Of a stretch of 64,000 bases of DNA, positions 12,901 through 24,738 are shown one piece after another. The position numbers and the translations under genes were made by a program. The notes under the pieces were generated by a model, which was not told where the DNA came from, made no database searches, and worked only from the letters and a program-made list of their open reading frames with translations. Position 1 is the first letter of the stretch. Every line of letters begins with the position of its first letter. This DNA is from Dryococelus australis (lineage: Eukaryota; Arthropoda; Insecta; Phasmatodea; Phasmatidae), in NCBI GenBank assembly GCA_029891345.1, contig CM056999.1, positions 32,050,418 to 32,114,417 on the forward strand, read 5' to 3'.

Positions 12901-15900
12901 AATTTTTTTTAACTAATGGAGTAGTTACATAATTTCAACATAACAGACATGCAACTATTTTATGTTAGTTTAGTTGACTTAACAATGCTCCCCCGGCCTT
13001 ATATACTCTCCAGATGTTTTATTATGTAGTCATATATTTACCTATAGCTTCTTATATTTATTTCCCCCACATGCTCTACCATCATGAGATTCTCCCAACC
13101 TTAACAAGTACGGTTTGACCACAACATAAACAAATAATAATACTCAGTAATGTACATTATACCTGAACAGTATGTCACGACAAATAGGTTGTACCGTATG
13201 CAATGGATATTGTGGTATATACTGTAAATCGCACATGAATACAAATGTAATATAATATGTTTATAACTATTTCCCGCATATTTTCAAATCTGAACAGGGG
13301 AGATTTTCCTTATGAGAAACAGGCATGTACCTATAAATGAGTTTAAATGCGTATATTTCACTCAGACGTTATTCGTGTATTCGTACAGTCAGATAAAAAG
13401 TAAATGGAACGTCAATGAAACGTACACATACACCATTAGGCCTTTTTGTAATAAAATGAAGTATAATGGGCTAATAACTACTCTAACCAATTAAGGAGCT
13501 AATAACTACTCAAACCAATTAAGGAGCCTGTTGGAAAGCTTCGTTGACGTTTCCTCAACTATCTCGAAACAGACAAACCATAATTATGTTACACATTTGA
13601 TTTAACATAAATAACACAGGAAGGATATGAATTAAATCTCCAACTTATACGATTGGGAAAGATCTCTTAGTGTGTAAAAATTCAACTAAATTAACGTTCT
13701 CAATGCACAGAGAACTACGTTTAGAAGTAACTGTATTGCCTGCATTCAAAATGGTTCTCTCTTAACTAGCGGAAGATGCTGAACATCCCAAATATATATT
13801 TACTAAAAGAGCTAACACAGAGTAGGACTTTCAGTGCACTTTCCACCATTCACAGGGGTCTACATGGTGTCCAACTTGAGGTTCGCTGATGTAGTGTTCA
13901 GACTGGGAAGTGCCATCCGATCTCTGTTTGTGTAGCAGATATAAGATCGAAATCCTACTCCCTATCACCTGATTGCTCACTAAGCTGGTCTTCCATCGTA
14001 TGAGTTGACGCCGTCGGGTGAGACACGAGACGAACGATGACACAAATAATCACTAGTAATATGGGCGCCAGCGGTGCTTCCCAATCACCGCACTGCTGAG
14101 ACTCAGGGTTCTCAGGGATGCTGTGGGTTCTGTGTGTCCGTCTCACCCGTGCGTACTTACAAACACGTTGGCAATACTAAACTTTTACTAAACATCACTT
14201 TGAAAAGAATCACCTGATAATATACATGTGGCTAGGACACTGCCACTCCTGAATAAAAGAGGTAGGTTACTGATGCCTGCTTTTATTGTTATTATGCGTA
14301 CAGATCAACGTGCCAATGAAATTATGATTATCTTGATCATGACAAGCCAATTCCTCTTGGATGCTCCCCAGCCTGCAATTAATCAACCGCACGCCTAGAT
14401 GGATGATCTCACCGAGGTGCGTGAAAACATAGCCTTCACAAGGGAAGAGGGCCGACAGTCGCTAGGGTGGACTGACGATTTTTTTCCTGAAGACAGAACA
14501 CGGTGAATTACAAATGAGACCCTTGAAGAAAACATTTCAACATGTGTGATTACTTGGCATTACTAACGCAAACTCGACTGGGCTCCCCTGCCAGCTCGTA
14601 GGTAGTGTGGTGACGGCATATACACAGAGCCGGCTAGGACGGAAGTAATTGCTCCGTAGACAAATTGTTAAATTACACAAAATACGTAAAGACCCTTAAA
14701 AGATGATGGGGCACGAGATGAGGTTTAACGACAAACACACACACATGTGAAAACAAGCTTAGGTGGCGCGGATGCCGCTGGATAATGTTCGTAGCGGACC
14801 ACATGATGCAGATGAAATTGCAATATTTCTTCTTGAAAACGGCTAGTTAAATTCAGACAAAATATTACTGTGTGAGAGAAAATTATCCTCTTTACGATTT
14901 AAGTGATTGCAGGCGTAGCATGCCTGATGGAGGTAAAAGTTATCATTAATATGACGGCGTGGTCAAGTACAAAAGCATCAATTACACGAAAAATACATTG
15001 AACTCTGAATGAAACATACATAGAACCCTGAAAGAAACTGTAGCGCACACGATTTTACGCAAATAAACTCTCAAACTGCATGGCTGACGCATATATAGAA
15101 TTGGCATAGGTTAGCCACGTGGTTATACATGAAATTGCCGTAAAACATTCAAACATGAAAATACCCTTAAAGTACATACATAAAAACAAAGCCCTTAAAA
15201 TTGCGCGTAACAATAATACATAAATTACACTGGAACGCCACTAACATAGGCGGACGGCGCCTGATTCAAGTTGCACGGGTCGCGTGACCTCTCCGACATC
15301 TTTGTCCTCTCTCCTCGATTAAGTTTGACTAGTACCACAAGGGCGAAATAAATTATTTAAGCGGAAGCATAATGCTGGGGAAATGTCTGCAAGACGTACG
15401 CAAGCAAAGGTTGACCGGTAAACTAAACTGACTATGGAAATCTACATCAGTGAACAAAAGGTTGTAGTGCGTACGTGACAGTGTCTTACCTCGCCAGCTC
15501 TCCTCGGCAGACTGTCCAGAGACAAGTGTCGCATGGACCTACCATGGCTGCCTACGGGGTTCACATAAGCGGAAGTGCTATGCACACCGAGTAAAATATT
15601 TATACTTTGAAAAGTAAAAGTGGCACAAATTAAATTAATTATGTTTTACATTTTTAAAATTTTCTTATGGATTTTTCATATTAATTCGGTGTCTCTTTAT
15701 TACGGCGTTTACACCGGAATACCAGTGTTCTTAATCTCGGTGCCACGGGCACTTTGAATTTCATAACCAAAAATTTTCACAACAACAAACACTTTAATAT
15801 GTTTCAAGACATATTAAACCCTGCAAATACAAATACAAGACACGTGTTACACTGCAAAATATTATTGATGCGAGAGTTCAAAAATGTTGGCCTCTTTGCG

Positions 15901-17062
15901 CACATGCATGTATAAGTGACAGGTGCGTGGTGAGCGCCATTATGGGCTCTAGCGCCACTGGCTGTTAGCCGGAGTCAGTGTCGAAAACTCGGTTACAAGG
16001 CGAACATATTGTGGGATCATTGGTGTTGGAGTCTCGACTTCAGGGAGCACGTCCTTATATCGGAGATCAGAAAAATGTAGAAACCTGCTGTGGAATCACC
16101 AACTTGGGCGGTTTTACGTCCGTTTGAATCCGAGAAGAAAGGGACATCGATAGAGGTTTTGAAGGTTGCTGTCGTGTCACTGTCCTTTGCATTCGGACAG
16201 AAGTGGTTGCCAAGAAGGCCTCTAATTACTGGACGGACAGCCGAAAAAGTTACTCTACGTTCACTTGAAAAAACATTGTTTGCAGCGGCCCGAGCGACAA
16301 TTCACGACACTACTAAGAATGAAGAGGAGGCTGCTGGAGTGGGGAAACGACAGAACATGAGAACGTAAAGCATTGGTGGAAACATGCGGAAACACCTTCT
16401 CAATGGGTACCCGATGTACTATGCGTAACGGGCACCCGAGTACTGGCGGTTTCGGATACCCGCACCTGACCTAACGGGTACCTGGGTACCTAATTACCAG
16501 GGCCTCGTCATCAGCCCTAATACAGAGCGGCCTGACTCTTCACCGGCAGCAGTACGAGAAAACAGCGATGCGCCGCGGTAAGTGTGTCCACGAGGGAAGG
16601 GGACGTGTAATTAACCGGGCCGGTGCAGTGCTGGAAAAAAAAAAGGGGGGGGGGGCAAGCAGTTAGTGCCAGGCTGTTCCATCGAGCGGGCGTGCTCGTC
16701 TCGTCTCGGTGCTGCGTCGTGGCTGGCGCCGCCGGTAATTGGCTCGCGCGGGAGCAGCGTCTTCTCCGGCCGACTTCAGCGTCGTGACGCGCGGTGCCGT
16801 TTTGCGGGTCCCTCTCCTTGGATAACGCTGCTACTAAGAAGGCTAGGAACACTACTATAGAATTTTGCACGGAGAAAATTCCCGCCTCTAGGCAGACCAG
16901 GCCGCTGTTCCAAAGACGTCGCTTGTAAGGGTTCCGCCTGCCTGCCACTTCAACTGTAGTGTAGAGTGTTGTAAATCTTTATTTTTTTTTTGTGAAACTG
17001 TTAAACTTGAACCCAGTATGTTTACCTACGAAAAGACATCACACCACAGACGAGGGAATAAC
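12901..17062. other. unassigned DNA
   Basis: No recognised gene. Small items: a 29-bp tandem duplication at 13,470-13,527; degenerate repeats of GGGTACCCG at 16,400-16,490; an A10/G11 homopolymer run near 16,637-16,657 inside a CpG-rich block (16,540-16,940). On the minus strand near 15,490 a GCGAG/GTAAGA sequence looks like a good splice donor, downstream of a short open stretch beginning ATG around 15,545. Without a protein match this is only a hint of an exon. Confidence 0.35.
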
Positions 17063-17313
17063 CACGATGGATGAGCGGTTTGACTGCTCGGCATCCTACA
17101 AGACGAACCGGGTTCAATCCCTGATCGGGTCAATCCCGGATTTTCGCGAGTGGGAATCGTACCGGACGATACTGCTGGTCAGTGGGTTTTCTCAGTGATC
17201 TCCAGTTTCCCCCGCCCTTGTATTACGGCGTTGCTCCATACTCACTTCATTTTTCCCTTAACGGCTCTCAAGACCTCGTTATTAAAAGTCGCCCAAATCT
17301 ATCAACTCAACAA
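17063..17313 (+). mobile_element. tRNA-derived SINE, family 1, copy 1
   Basis: The head resembles a tRNA promoter: an A-box-like GATGAGCGGTTTGACTG and a B-box-like GGGTTCAATCCC. A conserved body follows with TTTTCGCGAGTGGGAATCGT, ACCGGACGAT, CTCC-GTTTCCCCC and GGCTCTCAAGACCTCG. The tail is TCAACTCAAC. The same order recurs at four other places in this window on both strands, which defines the family. RNA polymerase III would transcribe an intact copy; mobilisation would depend on a LINE in trans. Confidence 0.88.
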
Positions 17314-19279
17314 CCCAGACGAAGACGGAATTGTACTTTTTAAAAAAATACCACGCACGTTGTAAATGTTAATTTAGAATCCTTCAGTATTGTTCAAAAT
17401 GGCTTTTTCAGACTGCGGTGTCTTAAAACATACTTGCCGGACACGAGTAAAACTTCGATAGGAGCCTGTATTGAACTTTGCTGCCGACTTTTCATCAATA
17501 AAATGATAGGTTCACCACTGAAAGTGCCATAGGTAAAAGCAGCACTACGAGAACACTGAACGCCAGTTCAGAGCCCTGCGCTTAGAGGCGATGGCACTCT
17601 TGTAGCGCGCGCCATTGTAACCCTTACAGTTCTTACCCTTCTCGGCCAAAAAAAAATGAAGAAATCTTGCAAACAGGCGGGACCCTTAAGAGTGGGATAT
17701 ACCTCAATTTCCAAGTTCAAGAAGCGAGGGAGAGTTATGGGCGACACTAACACGTACGCCTAGTGCGTGTTAGTGTCGTGACGTTTACTGTGTAAATTAG
17801 ATCTGTAACCGTGGGGTTTTATTACACGCAATAAAACACCACAGATTAAAATACGCCCGTATCTTTGTACTTTTCTCTTGCCGCTTATGAAAATTGCATA
17901 GGCAAGCTTTAAAAATGCGATATTTGAATATTTTCACGAAATATTTTCTCCAAAAATACACTTACCGTCACAAAAGTAAAAAATAAAAATTTGGGACTGA
18001 ATAATTTTTTTTTCTATATTTTCTGACAAAACTTCGTATTTGCAGAAAATTTATTTACCGAGATACGCGTATTCGCGCAAACAAATATTTCACAAAAAAA
18101 TGGGGGGGTCCATCCCACTTTTAATCGATCCCACTCACCTGGAGCTTTTCTCCGTGTCTCAAAAAGAAATGTATGGGAGTGATAAGGGCGATATTTTAAC
18201 GCTCATGAAAAGGCCCTTCGCCACAAAAAGCAGGGATATGAAAAGGTGTACAGTGTTCTCGTCATGCAGCGTGTACTATAGGACTGCAAGCGGTGACCCT
18301 TTCGTTTTTTTTTCTTCTGAGAAGTCTGTAGAAATTTTCATTGTACGGCTCTATACTAGTTTTGCAGGAATTTACCGGAAATATTTTAAGCTGATAACAG
18401 CCTGAAAATATTGTTTTTAAGCATGGTGAAGCATTTAAAAATAGTATTCGGAATAAGCGTTATGTGTTGAAAGTTGTATTCCGCCTTAGTCCAAAGTGTG
18501 ATTTCGTTCCGTATCCAAACATGTTGTGTACATGCGAAATTGTTTGATATGGAAACTTGTATTACAAACACACCGCAGCCCAGTTTGCGTGGCAAATAGA
18601 CAGGTGCCTTAGAAACGGATAAATTCTATTCATTTGTATGTAAAAATTCGTGTTTGGTTTGAAATGTAATATAAAATTGTCCGTGCCAAAAATATATTAA
18701 CTTTATTTCATAACAATTATTCACGTCCTTAAAAAATGCAGTTGTGTTTCGCATTAAGCTATCGTGAACATTCTAACTTTAGTGGAAAGTTACTCATTTA
18801 TAAGCGTAAAAAATATAGCTGTCATCAAAGGAAATTTTACAATTATGTGGTTACATTTATTTTATATAATTGAGTAATACGACTTTTTTCTAAATTCAGG
18901 CTTACAGTCGAATATAAAACAACGCGAGGACATATTTAGTTAGTTTCTCACTCTAGCACTAAGATGAAGGTGTTTGTTTTGCATATTTATGATGCAGTAC
19001 ATACCTGAATATTTATGATTTAGTTTATAAAAATTATTTCCCATTTGTTTGCACGTAAAGCAAGGAAAATCCGGCACACATTCAACTTCAGCGCTACCTA
19101 GCGGAAAGATGTTAAGTTGCCGAACTATTAGCATTTTGTATCCCAACCAGAGTAGATTACACCTTATAGCCTGTAGAAGCAGCGCAGCGCTACTGGTGAC
19201 ACAGGCACGCGCTTCATATGCCTTACTAAAGTCTCTGCACACAGCGCACTGAACTGGTCTGCACACTTTCCGTCGACAA
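17314..19279. other. unassigned DNA with a 12-bp hairpin
   Basis: No gene recognised. At 17,743-17,777 there is a perfect inverted repeat with 12-bp arms (GACACTAACACG / CGTGTTAGTGTC) and an 11-base loop. The open frame at 18,040-18,405 matches nothing known to me and is probably chance. Confidence 0.4.
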
Positions 19280-19470
19280 CTAGCCTGCCTCTGTGACACG
19301 CTCACGCCGGCGTTCGTTTCCCGGCGGCGGATTTTCGCACGCGAGAATCGTGCCGGACGATGCAGCTGGTCGGCGGGTTTTCTCGGGGATCTTCCATTGT
19401 GTTAGGGCGACGCTTTATATTCAACTCGCTTCACCCTCATCGGCTCTCAATACCCCGATGTTAAAAGCCT
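19280..19470 (+). mobile_element. tRNA-derived SINE, family 1, copy 2 (degraded head)
   Basis: It shares the body of copy 1: TTTTCGCACGCGAGAATCGT, GCCGGACGATGC, GGCGGGTTTTCTCGGGGATC and CACCCTCATCGGCTCTCAAT. The tRNA-like head is shortened; a possible B box is GGCGTTCGTTTCCC. The 3' end lacks the TCAAC tail. Confidence 0.8.
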
Positions 19471-21028
19471 GTGCCACGAAATTGATCATTTATTGTTTGT
19501 ATATTGAATTTGCTCAGCTGTATTAATTGTTTGACCTTTGTTAACGCACGGGTGTCTCTATAATTTTTGTTTCTTTGGTTTTCTTGTTTGTCGTTTTTTT
19601 TTTAACTCTCCCTTAGTGTTTTGTATCCGCTTTCCGACCGAGCCGTGCGGAGTTTGTCCCGCCTTACTGACGTATTTTGCCCGAGAGCCTGGAGAGACTT
19701 CTAGATAAGTAGGATGTTCCCCTGTTCGTCCCGTCAACCGCAACACATATGACATTTACGTATTGCAGTCTGCAGTTCCTGAGAAGAGGCTAGTTCTCAA
19801 GGCGCTAAGAAGTCTGCTTGGCTCTCGGTTGCGCACCGTCTCAGTAGAGTAGACCGCATTGAAGATGGAACTGGGGCCTAAGCTCGAACTGCCCTCGTAT
19901 ACGAAATCTTCGAATTGCAGCTGTAACTCGCACGATTTTAGAAAAGGGTAAGATCGAACCATACGAGAGCTAACGTATACGTCTCGACCGTGCGAGTGGC
20001 CACTCTCTCGATCATCGCCGTGTGAGATGTGGGGTCGTAGACGAGTAGCGCATTGAAACGAACAAAATATTAGACATAAGATGACTGTTGACGCTGTGGG
20101 AATTCAATTTACACATCATTTATGCTGTGCCGAATCTATAATAGTATGCAAATTTTTATAACTTGTTGAATGGACAAGAAGTAAAATGTGTGTTGAGAGT
20201 GCAAATGAGGTTATGAGTAAAAGTGTAATTTACATAGGCCTACTACTGACTTTCATTACCGTCCAGCGACTCGCAGTTAAGTGGTTAGACGTCATAAGTT
20301 ATTATTTAGTCAGTCTTGTATATAAAACTTTGTAAATAACATATGTTATTATTATTGCACAAACTTTCAATTTCACAGAAACTTCTTCCCACAACCGACT
20401 GGCATCCTTGGCTGTCCAGTCAGCTGTCAGTTTGCCTTGGGCAAGTTTCTTGTTACCTAGAATTTTTTTTAACTGTGTAAATTAATTAAATTCAATAATA
20501 CTTCAGACTACTAGCCAAAAACTACAGCCCACTACCCAAAATAGCTGATACCTTTAATCTACGTCTGCAGTATTATTACACTAAAAGTATCTATGGACTT
20601 CACAGTTGCACTTACTTAAACACGACATCTAGCAGTGTCATGTAGCTCCTAATAATTTCCAAACGATGGGCAACTTAACATATACAATCACATTTGATTA
20701 TTTATTATGATATGCAGCTGTGTTCTCTTAATTAAATTGTATGTAATTTACACAAGAAATAATTTTACTGACAAATCCCTGCCACGTAAACTATTTGAAA
20801 GAGAGATCACAAATCTGCTGTTCCGTGTAACATTTTATGCTCCATATTATCAGCGTTAAGGCATATAAATATTGCATAAAGTCATGTACCAAACAAAGAA
20901 AATATCCTGATTTCGTTGGTATTTCCAACATACGTAGAGGTTAAGTAAGGACAGCACGAGATTTTATTTTCACGATTTATTATCTTTAAACATCACAAAT
21001 GAATGGCACAACACCATATATTCAATTA
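19471..21028. other. unassigned DNA
   Basis: No gene, RNA or repeat recognised; short chance frames only. Confidence 0.45.
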
Positions 21029-21259
21029 CAGGCCGTTCACGGTAAAGTGAGTACTTTTGAAGTCCTAGTTACTTTTTTCTTCCAACATGTCATATCCTTC
21101 CGATTGTTAATGTAAACCCTGCCATCCGAGTAATAAACACAGTGTATACATTGACCATACCCAAAACCAAAAGTCCGAGGCAACAATGAAATGTATTTAT
21201 TGGTTATTATGTCTGATGAAACAACTTCAAAAAGTGCTCACTTTATCGTGAACGGCCTA
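21029..21259. mobile_element. 231-bp MITE with TA target duplication
   Basis: Near-perfect terminal inverted repeats of about 35 bp. The left end begins CAGGCCGTTCACGGTAAAGT. The right end, reversed, begins TAGGCCGTTCACGATAAAGT. Both continue to an ACTTTT(T)GAAGT block. The element is flanked by TA on both sides (21,027-21,028 and 21,260-21,261), typical of Tc1/mariner-type insertion. It has no coding sequence. A diverged copy lies at 1,571-1,853 and a lone end at 33,737-33,773. Confidence 0.9.
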
Positions 21260-23559
21260 TACGTAACCTTATACGAATTCGAGAAGAATAAACTTCTGCT
21301 CGTTGGTTATTTTGGTAATTTTAGCCATTTTCTCATTCAACCGCGTACAATGTAAATAAACAAACGCACGCGATACAAGTGACGCTTCTGATTGGCTGAG
21401 TTCCACTGATATTTGTTCCCGCCTCGCCGCAGGTTCACCAACATGACAAAATGTCACTCGTATACGCTTGCCTGGCACTCCCCTCGCACACTGAAAACGT
21501 ATGCGAGTTTCAGGGTTTGGAGCTTACAACAATAGTTTCGTATACGTTGCGGACTGTGCGAGACATCTAGTATACTAACTGCACTCGAACGATCTCGAGA
21601 TTAGGCCCCCTGGTCCCTCCTTCGCTCAAAATGTTGCAACTGGACATTGACCTACATGTTATTATGTTTTCTACAAATCTATGAACACTCTATCAACTTT
21701 CTACTGTACTCTTTATCCTCTATTTTCTGTAGTTGAGTATCTACAACTTCGTTCCTTCTGTCAACTGTTTGTAAATGTATTCGGCTTGAACTTAGATCTT
21801 GAGAGACTAGACTCCAGGGCACAGGTTTTGGAGTGCGTGTTTCACAGTCTGTCCCCGACGTCGTTACAATTGTGAGCTCCCTCTATTTCAGAGTTCAGTG
21901 GCGAACTCTTTGCTTGCGCTGGGATCCCCTCCCCTGCGCACCTTCTACACCTTTTATCCTCTTTCCCCTTCCACACGCGTACGTCAGTTGTGATTGGTGG
22001 CTATATTTTATTTAAGGCCTTGCGCAGCCGAGCTCGGGGGGGGGGGGGGGGGGGGCTGCTCTAGTTTGCCGACACCTTTACGTCGAAATATCGTTTCGGT
22101 TGCTGTTCTAAATTATGGTTGGCTGTAACTATGGTGTGTTGTTGCTGTGCCTCTTAACGTGTCGTGATTGTTTTGGTGTGCCGCCCGTGTTTAATTGAAC
22201 TTTCTGGTAATTTTCCGATTCCACGACTCATTCGTAAGGGCCTCATTTTTATGGTTTTGAAGTGATTGTATTTTGACAGTAGGAGCTTTAGTTGGTCACA
22301 TTTGAATGCCTCCCACCGTAATCTTTTTATTATGACTCTTGATATATTTTGTATAGAATTGGACGTTTTACTTAGCCGTAGATGGCTGCCCTCCTTTCCT
22401 ACTTAGCTGCATTATGGGAGCGCATAAAGAATTGCTCTGAAACAAGTATAAATAATTGTATTTTAAATAATTCTGTATTGGCATGTACGGGAGCCAGTAT
22501 TGAATAAATTTTTGTGTTGGTGCTCCAAGAGTAACGTTTTGACGTGACAGCGTCTTACAACTTAGCCCCTTATGTTCAAAAAAGTGAGAGTCACGGGAGT
22601 TTGCTCTCGGGTCGGTGGCAATTACTGGTTGAGAATGAGCACTAAGTTAAATGTAAATGTACGATAGTATAGGTAGGTTGTTTGGCTTCATGCTTCACAC
22701 ACAAGCCTATGGTTCTGACGTCATCAGGCTGCGGTGGGTGTCGCGCTGCGATCCTCTGATATCGAGCGGTTTAGTATGCTTAAGGCCGCTGTAGCGACCA
22801 AACGATCGGAGGAATTCCGGTGTCAGTTTGTGCGTAAAAACAGTTACTAAAACATAACCAAGAATCACAAATATTAAACATACATAGTGGCTTTCTAACC
22901 AATAGTAATTTTCATTTCAGATTACAAACCAAAATAGTAAAAAAAAAATTCGATATAGGCGAAGAGCACACTAATAATATAAACAAAATAATAAATGCTC
23001 GACAAGATAAATATAATACAAAAAAGAATGATTCAGCTACCTCAATCCATTCCGGAGTTTTATGAAAAAGAAGTTGACAATTCTACGTAGCAGCTAAATG
23101 CAGACGTGGCTATAGTGTTATCACATGCCACATCACGTGACGAGACTAAGACTAAACGAAAACGACACAATCAGTGCAGACGAGAAAAGCTCCAAGATAG
23201 ATTGCAACAACTCAGAGAAATAAATGCAAAACGAAGGTAGAAACTGGTAAATAATGACCCTATACTTTCCTCTACATGGGTTTCAATAAGTTTTAGTAAT
23301 GTTCTTAAAATCGTTGGTGGTAGGTAGGCTTTGAAGACTCATTGACAGCATTATTATTTGAGATGAAACCAGAAACGTGTGAAACGCTGCCAAAACAAAA
23401 TATGCAAAAATTTACAAAATCTCTTGTAATTAAGCTAACTTGCTGTCAACTGCATTACGGAGGTAATATTCGGAGCATCAAATTCGGATGTAATCAGTCT
23501 AATGTATTGAATTATAGGGTACACTAACCGGAAATATTTACAATGCCACAATTTTGATA
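21260..23559. other. unassigned DNA with poly-G run
   Basis: A run of 20 G at 22,036-22,055 sits at the start of a GC-richer stretch (22,030-22,200). No family recognised on either strand. Confidence 0.4.
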
Positions 23560-24230
23560 ATGAGTGTCTGAGTTACCAAAACCGCATAAGATTGCCTGTT
23601 CTACCATAACGTCATGTGTGTGAAAAATTCTGGTGGCAATCGGTTGATTGGTCTTCGAGATATGGCATAATTTTCTTTTCTTAAACGGGGCGATATTACA
23701 AAAATACTTAAAAAGAGGATCCGTACACGTAGTCTCCATTATATACTGTTGGCATAACATTTTGATTAAAATGGTTATATTGTTAATTAGTTATTACAAA
23801 TATATTAAATTATTTATATTGATGACAGTTTGAAAATCATTATCTGCCCCATTTAAATCATGTAACTTTACATGGCCTTCTGCAGGTGTGCAAAATTTGG
23901 AGGATATTAGTTGAATTGTTCCGGAAATATGGCAAAATGTTTCATTTTTCACCTAACATTATTTTGCGAAAAATTTGGCAAAATGGGATCTCTGTATGCA
24001 TTAATATTGTTTCATTAATGAGGTTTGCGAACAAATTTTTGTTAAATTGTATTGAAACGTTTCAGAGATATAACAAATTAATCAAAATTATTTATATAAA
24101 CCCCATTAAAACATGTCTGCCGCACCTAACACCTGTTAATTTGCACACTCTACTGTAGCAATACTTGCGTGGAATTTTGGTATGAATCGGTTGATTGGTC
24201 CTGAGATATTGGTAAATCCACCATTATTCC
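23560..24230 (-). repeat. diverged ~270-bp repeat, cluster B (reverse)
   Basis: Read on the minus strand, this segment contains several copies of the TATCTC-CCAATCAACCGATT-ACCA-AATTT phrase (around 24,185-24,220, 23,905-23,935 and 23,630-23,665) with TGGCC/ACATG blocks between. This is the same dispersed repeat as clusters A and C in opposite orientation. Similarity is weaker than between A and C. Confidence 0.55.
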
Positions 24231-24540
24231 TAAGTATCTCCTCAGGTCAATATACTCTCCTTCTGCAGTAGACGTTTCCCCAAGGAAATTCACTCACTGT
24301 CGCTAAATTTATTCCAAGGGTTGATGCAGCTCGTTGAGCTACTGTAGGCCACTCTTGCACTACGATGCGTCTTCTCTAATGACACGGAGCGAGTGACATG
24401 TGACACTGTTGCACTGACTTATATACACTCGCAGCTGATTACGTCATAGAACCAGTTATAACCAGCGCGCGTCTCATGACCTTGAATTCTAACATCCGGT
24501 AGGAGCAGTGTTCGAAAAATTTAAATGAACACAGAGGCGC

Positions 24541-24738
24541 GCTCGTAAATATTGTATTGTATAGGGCTTTTTAACGTCCCCAGGATGTATGCTTGAAAGC
24601 TTATAATGGGACGGCTTACAGACTAACTCATAACCTAACTTAAATTAACACCCACGCCTTACCCGGGATTCGGACCCAGAGCCTCCCGCTCCCCAGATCG
24701 GTGGCGCACCAACCGACTGCGCCACGGGAGGTCGGCGA
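24541..24738 (-). mobile_element. tRNA-derived SINE, family 2
   Basis: On the minus strand the sequence begins with a tRNA-like head: CCGTGGCGCAGTCGGTTGGT as A-box region and GGGTCCGAATCCCGGG as B-box region. The body is non-tRNA and ends near GGGGACGTTAAAAAGCCCTA. Head and body differ from family 1. There is one copy in this window. Confidence 0.75.

Noticed and set aside
16517-16948. 143-codon minus-strand frame in a GC-rich block
   Set aside because: No family resemblance, runs through an A/G homopolymer, and overlaps another frame on the plus strand; GC-rich DNA gives long chance frames.
18040-18405. 121-codon plus-strand frame
   Set aside because: No recognisable domain, AT-rich composition, no splice or repeat context; most likely chance.
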